The translations under genes and the position numbers were made by a program. A model generated the notes under the pieces. The model was not told the origin of the DNA and did not search any database. It saw only the letters and a list, made by a program, of their open reading frames with translations. A stretch of 49,764 bases of DNA from Massilia mucilaginosa (GTDB taxonomy: Bacteria; Pseudomonadota; Gammaproteobacteria; Burkholderiales; Burkholderiaceae_D): NCBI RefSeq assembly GCF_011682145.1, contig NZ_WHJH01000052.1, forward strand, positions 1 to 49,764, given 5' to 3'. The stretch's first letter is position 1. The number at the start of each line of letters is the position of its first letter. Below are positions 27,266-36,316 of this stretch, one piece after another.

Positions 27266-28863
27266 GTGGACTCCGGACCGGAATTGGCCGCGTGCAGGGC
27301 GGCGCTGGCGCCATCGAGCAGGGCGACGATGTTCGCTTCGATGGCGGCGCGCGCGGGATAGCTCTCGAACAGGGCGATGCGGTTGCGCACGATGTCGCCG
27401 CGGTTCCACATCTCGTACAATTCCTGGCGCATGCCGTAGCGGTCGCTCACCAGTTCGGTGGCCAGGCGGAACAGGCGCGACTTGAACACCACGTCGACAT
27501 CCTTGCCGCCCATGTAGCGTTCGAGCAGCGGACGCAGCACCGGATTGGCAAGGTCGGCCTCGCTCGGCTGCATCACCAGGCCGGAACCGCACACCACGCG
27601 CACGATCTGGGCCACGCGCGCCGACACCTGGGCCGCGAAGGCGTCCAGCGCCAGGGTGACGCCGGGCGCGAGGTGGCCGCCGCTGGTCGGGCGCAGCTCG
27701 TTCTGCAGGCCGACGATGGCCAGCCGGACCAATTCCACATACGAGGTCAGCTCGCCCAGCTGGTCGCCGATCTCGCGGAAATCCTTGACCCCGATCGCCT
27801 TGGCAGCCAGCCCGGCCACGCCGAGGAAGGTGCGCAGCCGATGGTAGAAGCGGATCTGCCCCACATACAGGGCCCAGGCGCTGATGCGCGCAAAACCGGC
27901 CGCCGCCGTCTGGCAATCGCCCAGCAGGAAAATGCGGTGGTTGGGGATGAACACATCGTCGAAGAACAGCATGGCATCCTGCTCGTCGTAGCGCGACGAC
28001 AGATCGTGGCGGAAGCTGTTGCGGTGCTCGGTCTGCGATTCGCGGCACATCAGGCGCAGGTTCGGGGTGGCGATCGGCAGCGCGAACCAGATCACATACT
28101 CGGGCGCGCTGCGCATGAAGAAGGCGGGCGACAGGTAGACCATCACTTCATGGCAGTACGGCGCCAGGGTGGCCAGCTGCTTGGCGCCGCGCACCACCAC
28201 CCCGTCGGCGCGCCGTTCGACGATGCGCAGGGCATTGTCGGGATGCTCGGCCAGCGAGGCCGAACGGTCGATCTGCGGGTCGCCAATGGCATGGGTGAGC
28301 GCGATATCGTGCTCGCGGCAGTACAGGTAGTAGTTTTCGGCGTTGCGCGCGAATTGCGGATCGACCTTGCCCAGCTCGTGGCGGTAATCGTACAGGCCGA
28401 CCACGACATTGGCGACGAAGTCGGGAATGCGCGGCAACTGGCCGTGGCTGTGCTCCATCCACAGATGGCTGTTGCGGGTTTTCGCCGCGAATTCGGCGGG
28501 CGTGGCCGGCGCCAGGTAGGACAGGCTGAGCGGATGGCCGGTCTGCGGCGAGGTCCAGGTCATCTCCTTGTGATGGGCGTCGCTGTGCTGCAGGTCGTAC
28601 AGGCGCCCCAGCTCGCCCAGCACGCCGGCGAAGGCCGGGTGGGTGCGCACATCGACCCGCTGGCCGTCGTACCAGACTTCGCGCTCGTCGTCGAGGCTGG
28701 CAACGAAGGACGCGCCGCTGTGCACGCCCGCAGCCTTGTGCATGTGCAGATTGTGCCGATACGCGCTATTGCCGCCGCCGGCGCGGTTGCCGGCGCGGTT
28801 GCCGACGCGGTAATCCGATAAATTGGCTGTCATGTTGTGGTTGCTGATCGCATTGTTTGACAT
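27262..28863 (-). CDS. HpaB-like FADH2-dependent monooxygenase
   Basis: A 533-residue member of the 4-hydroxyphenylacetate 3-monooxygenase oxygenase family (acyl-CoA dehydrogenase-like fold). Characteristic segments are NAENYYLYCREHDIALTHAI followed by DPQIDR, the RIPDF loop, and LFFDDVFIPNHRIFLLGD. The family hydroxylates phenols such as tyrosine derivatives to catechols, or performs related oxidations, using FADH2 from a separate reductase. No HpaC-type reductase is present in the window. The N-terminal ~40 residues (NRAGNRAGGG) look disordered. ATG 28863 has AGGAG upstream. It probably oxidises an aromatic building block. Confidence 0.87.
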   Translation of the reverse strand: MSNNAISNHNMTANLSDYRVGNRAGNRAGGGNSAYRHNLHMHKAAGVHSGASFVASLDDEREVWYDGQRVDVRTHPAFAGVLGELGRLYDLQHSDAHHKEMTWTSPQTGHPLSLSYLAPATPAEFAAKTRNSHLWMEHSHGQLPRIPDFVANVVVGLYDYRHELGKVDPQFARNAENYYLYCREHDIALTHAIGDPQIDRSASLAEHPDNALRIVERRADGVVVRGAKQLATLAPYCHEVMVYLSPAFFMRSAPEYVIWFALPIATPNLRLMCRESQTEHRNSFRHDLSSRYDEQDAMLFFDDVFIPNHRIFLLGDCQTAAAGFARISAWALYVGQIRFYHRLRTFLGVAGLAAKAIGVKDFREIGDQLGELTSYVELVRLAIVGLQNELRPTSGGHLAPGVTLALDAFAAQVSARVAQIVRVVCGSGLVMQPSEADLANPVLRPLLERYMGGKDVDVVFKSRLFRLATELVSDRYGMRQELYEMWNRGDIVRNRIALFESYPARAAIEANIVALLDGASAALHAANSGPEST

Positions 28864-28881
28864 CGGAACTCCTGGCCTGGC

Positions 28882-30348
28882 CTAAGGACGGCGGGCCGGG
28901 TCTTTGCGGCTGAACGGGCAGGTTTCCTTTTCTTGCACATGAGGAAACTGGTCGCGCGTAAAGGCCCCGGTCGCGCGCAGCAGGCGCTGGTCGAGCGACT
29001 CGGCGCGCCCGACATGCCGGGACAGCACGCCGCCGCCCGCACCGGGCCCGGCCACCACCCCGCGCGCCCGGTGCAGGCGGTTGAGCGAGGCCAGGGCATT
29101 GGCGCCCTCGCGCATGCGCTTGACCGTCAGCAGGCCGTCCGGCACCCCGATCATCGACTTGGTGCCGCCCCCGCCGAGGCAGTTGCGCGGCATGTGCAAG
29201 TGTTCATGGCGCCAGGCCTCGATCAGGTCGTACAGCCGGAATGCCGCATTGAGCAGGTTATGCAACTGCCAGTTGTGGGCATTCTCGTGGCGCCCCAGGT
29301 CCACATGCTCGACCGCGGCTTCGAGCGAGGCGAAACCGGAACCGCTGAAGTGGGTTTCCAGTTCGCCCCAGAGCGAGGTGAACAGGTCGCGCAGCATGTG
29401 ATAGCGGATCGACAGCGAATGCATGCCGCTGGCCGGACCGAGGTTGTCGCGGAAGATATGGTAGTCGTTGGCCGACAGGCAATCGCCCATCACTTGCTGC
29501 GACTGCACCATGGCCGGCAGCAGCGCGCCGGCCACCAGCAGCCGTTCGGTGGCCTGCGAATAGCGCCCGGCGCGGATATCGCGCACCGCATGGTCGATAT
29601 GGTCGTTGGCCTCGCAGCTGAGGATTTCCGGCACCTGGTGCAGGGCGACGAACTCGGTGTAGCAGGTTTCGGCCTGCAATTGCGACTCCATGACGGCCTT
29701 GCCCAGCAGGCCGGAGGCGACGAACTGGTCGAAATCGCGCTCGTCGAGCTCGACTTCGACTTCGTTCAGGTTCGCTTCCCAGTACACCATCTCGTGGGCC
29801 GAGGAGCGCGCCAGGTTCAGCAGTGCGTAGTCGAGATCGGTATGGCGGCCCAGGCCGACCGTTTGCGTCATGCCGCGTCCGCCCCGGGCGGCGGCGCGCT
29901 CGTCGAAGAAGCGGCTCACTTGCAGCTCCAGCGCGTCGGTCGCCGTCAGGAACTCGGCCATGGCGGGCGACTCGGCGATGCCGATCTTGCGCGTCGCCGC
30001 CGTATCGCGGCACATCAGATGGATCTGCTTGGGCACGTCGCCCAGGCGCCGCATGATCAGGTGAAAGCCATGCACCCAGCGCATCACTTCGGTCGCGCGC
30101 TGCAAGTCATCCTCCTGCAGGGCCCGGGTGGCGCGGTTGCTCAGGCGCACCAGGTTCAGCAGGGCGATCTCGGCCGCCTGGAACAGCGCATGCAGCGCGG
30201 AATTGCGCGTGCCGGCCACCACGTCGCTGACCTGGCGCGCCTGCGACAGGGTGGCTAGATTGTGCAGCACATCGTAGCTCTCGGCGATCGCGCCGAGGGC
30301 ATTCGCCTGCGCGGCGCCGTTGGCAAAACTGGTATTCGTTTCCATCAT
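28882..30348 (-). CDS. Divergent tryptophan 2,3-dioxygenase-fold heme protein
   Basis: A 488-residue protein whose C-terminal half resembles the TDO/IDO/PrnB superfamily. DYHIFRDNLGPASGMHSLSIRY (about 295-316) matches the [22 protein letters not shown] type segment. WRHEH at 379-383 followed by GGGGTKSMIG matches WRFRH...GTGGSSG, giving His383 as probable heme ligand. The distal QHQTSE motif with the catalytic His of true TDOs is replaced (FQAAEI). The protein is also about 200 residues longer than TDO. It may act on an indole or aryl substrate in the PrnB or MarE manner rather than open tryptophan. ATG 30348 has GGGAGA upstream. It follows the ferredoxin gene. Confidence 0.65.
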   Translation of the reverse strand: MMETNTSFANGAAQANALGAIAESYDVLHNLATLSQARQVSDVVAGTRNSALHALFQAAEIALLNLVRLSNRATRALQEDDLQRATEVMRWVHGFHLIMRRLGDVPKQIHLMCRDTAATRKIGIAESPAMAEFLTATDALELQVSRFFDERAAARGGRGMTQTVGLGRHTDLDYALLNLARSSAHEMVYWEANLNEVEVELDERDFDQFVASGLLGKAVMESQLQAETCYTEFVALHQVPEILSCEANDHIDHAVRDIRAGRYSQATERLLVAGALLPAMVQSQQVMGDCLSANDYHIFRDNLGPASGMHSLSIRYHMLRDLFTSLWGELETHFSGSGFASLEAAVEHVDLGRHENAHNWQLHNLLNAAFRLYDLIEAWRHEHLHMPRNCLGGGGTKSMIGVPDGLLTVKRMREGANALASLNRLHRARGVVAGPGAGGGVLSRHVGRAESLDQRLLRATGAFTRDQFPHVQEKETCPFSRKDPARRP

Positions 30349-30429
30349 CGCTACTCTCCCGGTTCCACATCGTCATCGCGCCCGCCTGGCGCCACTTCAT
30401 CGCTACCCGCGTCGCTACCGCGCCGTTCA

Positions 30430-30672
30430 TCAGCCCGGCGCCGGGCCATCGTCCCCGATCGCCGCGCACGGACACGAATCCATGGCGTCGGTCACATCGT
30501 CGAGCTCCTGCTGCGTTTCCGGCTGGCGCGAGACGTAATAGGTCTCGCTGGCATTGTCGAGCGCAAAATTGTTCGGTGCCATGTCCTTGCAAACCATGCA
30601 GTCGATACAGGAATCGTCGACATAGAATTTGCCGGCGGCGTTCATTGCGGTACGTAGTTCAATCGTGGCCAT
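30430..30672 (-). CDS. Small ferredoxin, one Fe-S cluster
   Basis: An 80-residue ferredoxin with Cys22, Cys25 and Cys28 (CIDCMVC) and Cys67 before Pro (DSCPCAAI), the P450-type single 4Fe-4S pattern. An acidic linker (QQELDDV) lies between. GGAGAGA lies 6-7 nt before ATG 30672. It sits between the second ligase and the TDO-like gene, and probably supplies electrons to an oxidising or radical SAM enzyme of the locus. Confidence 0.88.
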   Translation of the reverse strand: MATIELRTAMNAAGKFYVDDSCIDCMVCKDMAPNNFALDNASETYYVSRQPETQQELDDVTDAMDSCPCAAIGDDGPAPG

Positions 30673-30698
30673 GTCGCTCTCTCCATCGGGGTGTCACG

Positions 30699-32051
30699 TC
30701 AGTTGAGATAGATACTTTGCATCGTCGGCTTGACGGCGTTGCGCACCGCCTGGTCGACTTTGTCCTTGTCCATCAGCAAAAAATTGACTTCCAGGCCGTG
30801 CCGGGCGGCGAAGCGGGCTGCGACGCGCGCGCGCACCTCTTCTCCGTAGTTGTTCTCGGTCAGGCCGATATGGAGTTTCTCGTCAACCACCTTGACCCCG
30901 AAGTGGTACGGTGCGCTGGTCAGCTCGCTCAGCACATCCTGTTCCAGCGCCAGCATGCTCATACTGCGGCCCTGGACCACGATGTGGTCGGCCACCCGGC
31001 CCATGTGGCGCATGGTGTGGAAGGGCGAACCGCAGGCGCACGGCGCTTGCTCGATATGCACCAGGTCGCCGGTGCGGTAGCGGATCAGGGGCAAGGCGCG
31101 CGAACTGAGCGTCGTCACCACCAGCTCGCCGGCGACGCCGGGCGCGCACGGGGCGCCGCTGGCCGGATCGATCAGTTCGAAGCAGGAGCGGTTTTCGATC
31201 AGGTGCAGTTGATTGGCGCTGCAAAACATGCCCAGGGTATTGGTCTCGGTCATGCCGAACATGGCGAAGGTGTCCGCTCCCCAGGTGTCGCGCAGGATGA
31301 CTTGCTTGGCGGGCGAAGAGCCCTCGCCCGCGCACAGCAGCTTGCTTACCTTCAGGTCGCGGCGCGGATCGATGCCCAGTTGCTGCGCCACTTCGGACAG
31401 GTGCAGCGCGCGCGTGCCGGAGCAGATCAGCGCCGTCACGCCGGCGTCGCGCAGGATGCGCACCATGCGTTCGGGCGGGCAGAACTGCGGCGATGCGCCC
31501 AGCGCAACCACGGTGCAGCCGACCAGTTCGAGCGCGCGGTCCAGGTCCTGGCCCACGCCGGCCAGTTCGTACGGCACGGCGACCGCGACCACGTCGTGCG
31601 GCGTCAAGACCTGCTGCAGCATGTGCGCCACGGTGCAGTTATTGGTGAACCAGTCCTCGGCGGTGAAGAAGGCCGCGATCGAGGTGCCGCTGCTGGTGCC
31701 CGAGCTTTCGCCGAAGCGCACCAGCGCATCCTGGCTCACCGCCAGCATGCCGAAGGGGTAGGCTTCGTGCAAATGCTGACGCGTGGTGAACGGCAAGGCG
31801 GTGAAGTCGCCCGCCTGGCCGGAGCGCAGGAAGGCCGGCGCGCCGTTCGCCAGATGGGTGCGGTAGAACGGCGACGCGTCGGCCGCGTGGGCGACCGCCG
31901 CCAGCAGGGCCTCGCCCTGCCACTGGCGAAAGGGCGCGCTCTCCATCTTGAACAGCGCGGCGACCTGGGCCGCGATGCGCTCGCGCATGCGCAGCGTGTC
32001 GAGGATGCGGGCCGCGCCCTGGCCCGGCGTGTTCTCGAGCGGCTGGTTCAT
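30699..32051 (-). CDS. PaaK-like adenylate-forming ligase (copy 2)
   Basis: A 450-residue PaaK/CapK-family acyl-adenylating enzyme. The ATP loop is GESSGTSSGT. The core motif MFGMTETN and the YRTGDLV motif are present, and CACGSPFHTMRHMGR leads into the small C-terminal domain. It is paralogous over its whole length to the ligase at 16757-18067. ATG 32051 overlaps the stop of the BtrH-like gene as ATGA. That direct coupling suggests the ligase activates a carboxylate that the BtrH-like protein then transfers. Confidence 0.87.
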   Translation of the reverse strand: MNQPLENTPGQGAARILDTLRMRERIAAQVAALFKMESAPFRQWQGEALLAAVAHAADASPFYRTHLANGAPAFLRSGQAGDFTALPFTTRQHLHEAYPFGMLAVSQDALVRFGESSGTSSGTSIAAFFTAEDWFTNNCTVAHMLQQVLTPHDVVAVAVPYELAGVGQDLDRALELVGCTVVALGASPQFCPPERMVRILRDAGVTALICSGTRALHLSEVAQQLGIDPRRDLKVSKLLCAGEGSSPAKQVILRDTWGADTFAMFGMTETNTLGMFCSANQLHLIENRSCFELIDPASGAPCAPGVAGELVVTTLSSRALPLIRYRTGDLVHIEQAPCACGSPFHTMRHMGRVADHIVVQGRSMSMLALEQDVLSELTSAPYHFGVKVVDEKLHIGLTENNYGEEVRARVAARFAARHGLEVNFLLMDKDKVDQAVRNAVKPTMQSIYLN

Positions 32052-33103
32052 CGCTGCGCTCCTTCATCCGATGTGGCCTTGTCGATGGCCTCGCGCGCCA
32101 GCGCCTCGAGCGCCGTGAACTGGGCCTGCTCGCGCGCGGAGATCTCGGCCAGCAGCGTGCCGGCGCTGGCCAGGGCGTCCTTGCTGCCGCTCTTGCCTGC
32201 GCGCTCGATCAAGTGCGCCACCTCGGTCCAGAGGTCGGCGATGGCATCGAACTCCTTGGCCGCGGGGGCCAGCTCCTTGACGCCGGTCAGTTTGCCGCCC
32301 TGCTTGAGAAAGCGCGCGTAGATTCTGCGGAACATGCCCCCGCCCGTACCGGCGCGCTCCATCAGCATGGCGATGATCGGCAGCGCTTCGCCGGGATGGT
32401 CGATCTCGTCGAGCCAGCCCGTGATTTTTTCGCTGGTCGTCAGGATCCCCTTGTAGCCCATGTTCTTGATGGGCGGATTGAGGTAGGTATGCGCATTCGC
32501 GGCCAGCGCGATGAAGAAGGCGGTCGGCAGCCTGGCCGCCAGGTTCTCGCGCAGTTCGGCCAGCCAGGGGCCATCGGCCACCGTCACCGACAGGCTTTTC
32601 GAGCTCATCGGCCCCTTGGCGGAGCGCGCTTCCGTCAGGCTGTCGAAACTGGTGTAGCCGCCACCCTGGGCATCCTCGGTGTCGACCAGCCAGGCGCCCT
32701 GCTCGTCGGCCTTGTACATGGTGGCGTAGTGGGCGTGGAAATGCACCGCTTTTTCGCGGAAGTACTCCAGATAGTAGTGATCGAGCTTGAGTCCGACCAG
32801 CTTGCCTTCTTCGAGCGCGCCGAGCGCATTGTTCATGGCGCGCGAGTCCGAAGACGACTCGCGCACATCGAACTTCACGCCGAGCACGGCGGACAGGTTT
32901 TCGGCCAGCAGATCCGGCTTGACCCGCCCCCCGATGAAGGGATAGGGCATGCCGCTCGATTGCCAGTGGATGTAGGACAGGCCCATGCCCAGCCCGAACA
33001 CCATGTCTTCGGACAGCGCCACGCCTTGCTGCCCCAGCAGGTTGACCAGCATGGTCGATTCGCAATGCACGCCCGAGAAGGGCTTGAACTTGACTTCAGA
33101 CAT
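32048..33103 (-). CDS. BtrH-like protein (copy 2)
   Basis: A 351-residue BtrH_N/DUF4872-type protein. Cys14 in GVHCEST is the probable nucleophile, HFHAHYATMY supplies His, and LVDTEDAQGG the Asp. The C-terminal ~170 residues are helical. It starts at ATG 33103 with GGGAG upstream, overlaps the end of the UvrA-VOC gene by 8 nt, and overlaps the ligase start by 4 nt. BtrH itself moves an aminoacyl group from a carrier protein to an aminoglycoside. Here no carrier is visible, so the donor may be an acyl-CoA or acyl-AMP. Confidence 0.8.
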   Translation of the reverse strand: MSEVKFKPFSGVHCESTMLVNLLGQQGVALSEDMVFGLGMGLSYIHWQSSGMPYPFIGGRVKPDLLAENLSAVLGVKFDVRESSSDSRAMNNALGALEEGKLVGLKLDHYYLEYFREKAVHFHAHYATMYKADEQGAWLVDTEDAQGGGYTSFDSLTEARSAKGPMSSKSLSVTVADGPWLAELRENLAARLPTAFFIALAANAHTYLNPPIKNMGYKGILTTSEKITGWLDEIDHPGEALPIIAMLMERAGTGGGMFRRIYARFLKQGGKLTGVKELAPAAKEFDAIADLWTEVAHLIERAGKSGSKDALASAGTLLAEISAREQAQFTALEALAREAIDKATSDEGAQR

Positions 33104-36100
33104 GAACGTTCTCCCGTGCCGCCCCATGGCTATGGACCAGCTCAATGACAAAGTTGTTGTGGTTGTTGCGCAAGTGTCCGTAGCAGTGGCCGAGCTCATC
33201 GCCTTCGGTGAACGCGATCAGTTCCACTTGCGGGCTGGAGCGCACCAGCGCTTGCAGGGTCGGCAGCACTTGCTCGCGATCGTTGACGGCCAGCGCGGCG
33301 TGCGACATCAGGCGCGCGCGCTGGACCGGGGTGCGTTCCAGCCACGGGCCGAAGGCACGGCAGCAGAACATCTCGATCACGAAGCCGTCCGCCCGTTCCA
33401 GCGATACCCACCAGCCCGGCGTGCCGTATTGCTTGGGTGCGATGTAGGACGGGCCGTGTTCGACGCCGCGCACCACGCCCGCGCCGGCCAGCTGGTCGAG
33501 GAAGGCGAACCAGGCGAACACGTCCTGGTCGTTCTCGTAATCGCCCAGATAGATGGCGGCGTGGTGCACCCGGTTCAGGCCGCCGAGATGCTCGCTGCCG
33601 GCAGCCTCGCCCAGGAACTCGGTCAGCAGCGCGGCGCTGTCGCTGTCGCGCACCGAATCGGCCAGGCCGCTGACCGCATCCCAGGTGTGCTCGAATTGTG
33701 CGGGCGCGGGGAAATGCAGCGCACCAGCCTGGGCCAAGGTGGCGCTGGTGCGGGCAGGCAAGCCATCGCGCGCCGCGCAAGGCCGGGCCGCCGCGGGCGC
33801 CTCGCCGTTGCGTTGCTGCCGGTACTGGGCCAGGTAGCGTCCCGTATGGCTGGCCGCGCATTCGAGCAAGCCATCGATGCTGCCGCTGTAGAGCACGTTG
33901 CCGCCCTGCTCCCCGCCCTCGGGACCGACATCGATGACGTGATCGGCCAGCCAGATCATGTCCATATTGTGTTCGATCATCAGCACCGTATGTCCCTGGG
34001 CCAGCAAGCCGTCGACCATGCGCGTCAGGTGCTCCAGGTCGGCCATGTGCAGGCCGCGCGTCGGTTCGTCGAAGATGTACAGGGTGTGCCCGGCCTTCTT
34101 GGCGGCCAGTTCGGCGACCAGGTTGATGCGCTGCGCTTCGCCTCCGGACAGGCTGGTGGTCGACTGTCCCAGGGTCAGATAGGCGATGCCGAATTCCTTC
34201 AGCAGGCCGAGCGCCTTGCGGATGCGCTCGCACTGGGGCTGCTCGTGCCCGGCGAAAAAGCCGAGCGCCTCATCGGCCGACAGGGCCAGCAGTTCATGGA
34301 TATTCTTGTCTTCCCAGCGGATCGCCAGCACGTCCTCATGAAATTGCATGCCATGGCATTCCGGGCATGCCACGTAGTCGCTCTTGAGGAAGTGCATGTC
34401 GACTTCGACCTCGCCCTGGCCCTTGCAGGTTTCGCAGCGCCCGCCCGCGACATTGGTGCTGAAGTGCGCGCGCCCGAGGTCGGCGGCCGCCGCGTGCGGA
34501 TGGGCTGCGAACAGGTCGCGGATATCGTCGCTGATGCCGACATAGGTCGCGATGGTGCTGCGGGTGGAGCGGCCGATCGGCTTTTGCTCGACGTTGACGA
34601 CACTGTCGAAGCGCCCGCCCGTCTTGCCCGCGCCCTTGGCGCCCTTGGCGCCCTTGGCGGCCTTGGGTGCTTTGGACTCGGCGGCCGGCGCCTGGTCCAT
34701 GGCGCGCACGGCCTGCTCGTAGATACTGCGCACCAGGCTGCTTTTGCCGGCGCCCGACACGCCCGTCACGCAGGTGAGCGCGTTGAACGGGAAGCGCGCG
34801 CTGGCGGCCTTCAGGTTGTTGCGGTTGCTGGGCGCGACAGCAAACCATGGCGCGCCGGACAGGTCGCGCCGCGGGCGCTGGCCCGGCGGCTGCGCCAGGC
34901 AGCGCGCGGTGAGGCTGGCGGTGCTGGCGCGCATGTCGGCAAAGCTGCCCTCGAACACGAGCTCGCCGCCGTCCTGCCCCGCGCCCGGCCCGATCTCGAT
35001 CAGCCAGTCGGCGGCGCGGATGATGGTCTCGTCGTGCTCGATGACGATCACGCTGTTGCCCATGTCGCGCAGCTGGGTCAGCACCGACAACAGCTTGCGG
35101 GTATCGCGTTCATGCAGCCCGATCGACGGCTCATCGAGGATATACATCACGCCGCTCAGGTCGGACGCCACATGCTGGGCCAGCAGGATGCGCTGCAGCT
35201 CGCCGTCGGACAAGGAGGTAACCTTGCGCGCCAGGGTCAGGTAAGGCAGGCCGACATCGCTCAGGTTGCGGCACTGGGTCAGGCACAGGCGCAACACTTC
35301 GGCGGCGGCCGGGGACAGCGCCAGGCGCGCGGCCAGCGTCTCCAGGGTCGCGCCCAGCTGGCGCGCCGAGACTTGCTGCAGCTCGGCGATGGTGTAGCCG
35401 GCGATCCTGACGGCCAGCGACTCCGGCCGCAGGCGGGCGCCGCCGCAAGCGCTGCAATGCGATTCGCCCAGGTAGGATTCGAGCGCCACGCGGCGGGTGG
35501 CGGACGAGGTATTGCGGTACTGCTTGTCGAGGTAGCCGAGGATGCCGTCGAAGCGCATATTGTTCGATACCTTGCCGACCGACACGAAGTAGGTATCGTC
35601 GCAGCCGTGCAGCACCATCGCGCGCTGGGCCTCGCTCAAGCTGTCGTAGGGAACGTCGAGCGCGATGCCCTTGTCGGCGCACATGGCCTCGAACACCTTG
35701 CGCACATTGGGAATGCTGTAGGTGCCGCCGACCGCATTGTCCCAGATCCAGGTCAGGCTGCGCGCGCGGTCCGGCACCACCTTGTCTTCGCTGAACGCGG
35801 TCACCCGTCCCATGCCATTGCATTCGAGGCACATGCCTTCCTTGCGGTTGGCGCTGAAGTGGCTGGGCGTGAGCGGCTCGGCAATGCAGCCGCAGGCGCC
35901 GCATTGCAGGCGCGCATCGACCGCGCCAAGGCAGACCGGGCAGGCCGGCGCGCCGCAGCGGGCGAACAGGACCCGCAGCGAACGCTCGATGCCGAGCAGG
36001 GTACCGACCGTGGAGCGCGGATTGGACAGGCGCCGGGTCGATTGTTCCAGCGCCACCGGCGCCTGCACCCCGCCGATCCGCTCGACCTGGTAGTCGCTCT

Positions 36101-36302
36101 CGCCGGCATCCATATTGTTGCTGCCGAGCGCGCCCAGGTAGAGCGCCTTGGCGTACTTGTACAAGGTGTCGAAAATCAGCGAGGACTTGCCGGAGCCGGA
36201 CACGCCGGTGACGACCACCAGCTGATTTTTCGGGATGCGCAGGCTCACCCCTTTCAGGTTGTGGGTGCGCACGCCCTCCAGGCGGATAGTGTCGTTGGCC
36301 AT
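33096..36302 (-). CDS. UvrA-like ABC protein fused to a C-terminal VOC domain
   Basis: A 1068-residue fusion. Residues 1-~880 are UvrA-like with two ABC halves: Walker A GVSGSGKSS (33-41) and later GVSGAGKSS. The first signature is altered (LSDGELQR) and the second standard (LSGGEAQR). Zinc modules are CPVC..CGACGC, CLECNG and CETCKGQG...CPEC. Only ~20 residues separate CPVC from SHFSANRKEG, so the UvrB-binding insert is absent. A Lys/Gly/Ala-rich linker lies in the second half. Residues ~909-1060 form a VOC (glyoxalase/bleomycin-resistance) domain with His913/914, Glu977, His1001 and Glu1054 in the two-repeat pattern. The frame is continuous. The likely role is self-protection against DNA adducts. 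Confidence 0.87.
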   Translation of the reverse strand: MANDTIRLEGVRTHNLKGVSLRIPKNQLVVVTGVSGSGKSSLIFDTLYKYAKALYLGALGSNNMDAGESDYQVERIGGVQAPVALEQSTRRLSNPRSTVGTLLGIERSLRVLFARCGAPACPVCLGAVDARLQCGACGCIAEPLTPSHFSANRKEGMCLECNGMGRVTAFSEDKVVPDRARSLTWIWDNAVGGTYSIPNVRKVFEAMCADKGIALDVPYDSLSEAQRAMVLHGCDDTYFVSVGKVSNNMRFDGILGYLDKQYRNTSSATRRVALESYLGESHCSACGGARLRPESLAVRIAGYTIAELQQVSARQLGATLETLAARLALSPAAAEVLRLCLTQCRNLSDVGLPYLTLARKVTSLSDGELQRILLAQHVASDLSGVMYILDEPSIGLHERDTRKLLSVLTQLRDMGNSVIVIEHDETIIRAADWLIEIGPGAGQDGGELVFEGSFADMRASTASLTARCLAQPPGQRPRRDLSGAPWFAVAPSNRNNLKAASARFPFNALTCVTGVSGAGKSSLVRSIYEQAVRAMDQAPAAESKAPKAAKGAKGAKGAGKTGGRFDSVVNVEQKPIGRSTRSTIATYVGISDDIRDLFAAHPHAAAADLGRAHFSTNVAGGRCETCKGQGEVEVDMHFLKSDYVACPECHGMQFHEDVLAIRWEDKNIHELLALSADEALGFFAGHEQPQCERIRKALGLLKEFGIAYLTLGQSTTSLSGGEAQRINLVAELAAKKAGHTLYIFDEPTRGLHMADLEHLTRMVDGLLAQGHTVLMIEHNMDMIWLADHVIDVGPEGGEQGGNVLYSGSIDGLLECAASHTGRYLAQYRQQRNGEAPAAARPCAARDGLPARTSATLAQAGALHFPAPAQFEHTWDAVSGLADSVRDSDSAALLTEFLGEAAGSEHLGGLNRVHHAAIYLGDYENDQDVFAWFAFLDQLAGAGVVRGVEHGPSYIAPKQYGTPGWWVSLERADGFVIEMFCCRAFGPWLERTPVQRARLMSHAALAVNDREQVLPTLQALVRSSPQVELIAFTEGDELGHCYGHLRNNHNNFVIELVHSHGAARENVHV

Positions 36303-36316
36303 GGCAGCTTGCTTTC

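Noticed and set aside
33096-36302. Housekeeping excinuclease subunit UvrA
   Set aside because: The UvrB-binding insert is missing, the first ABC signature is altered to LSDGE, a VOC domain is fused at the end, and the gene sits among biosynthetic genes.
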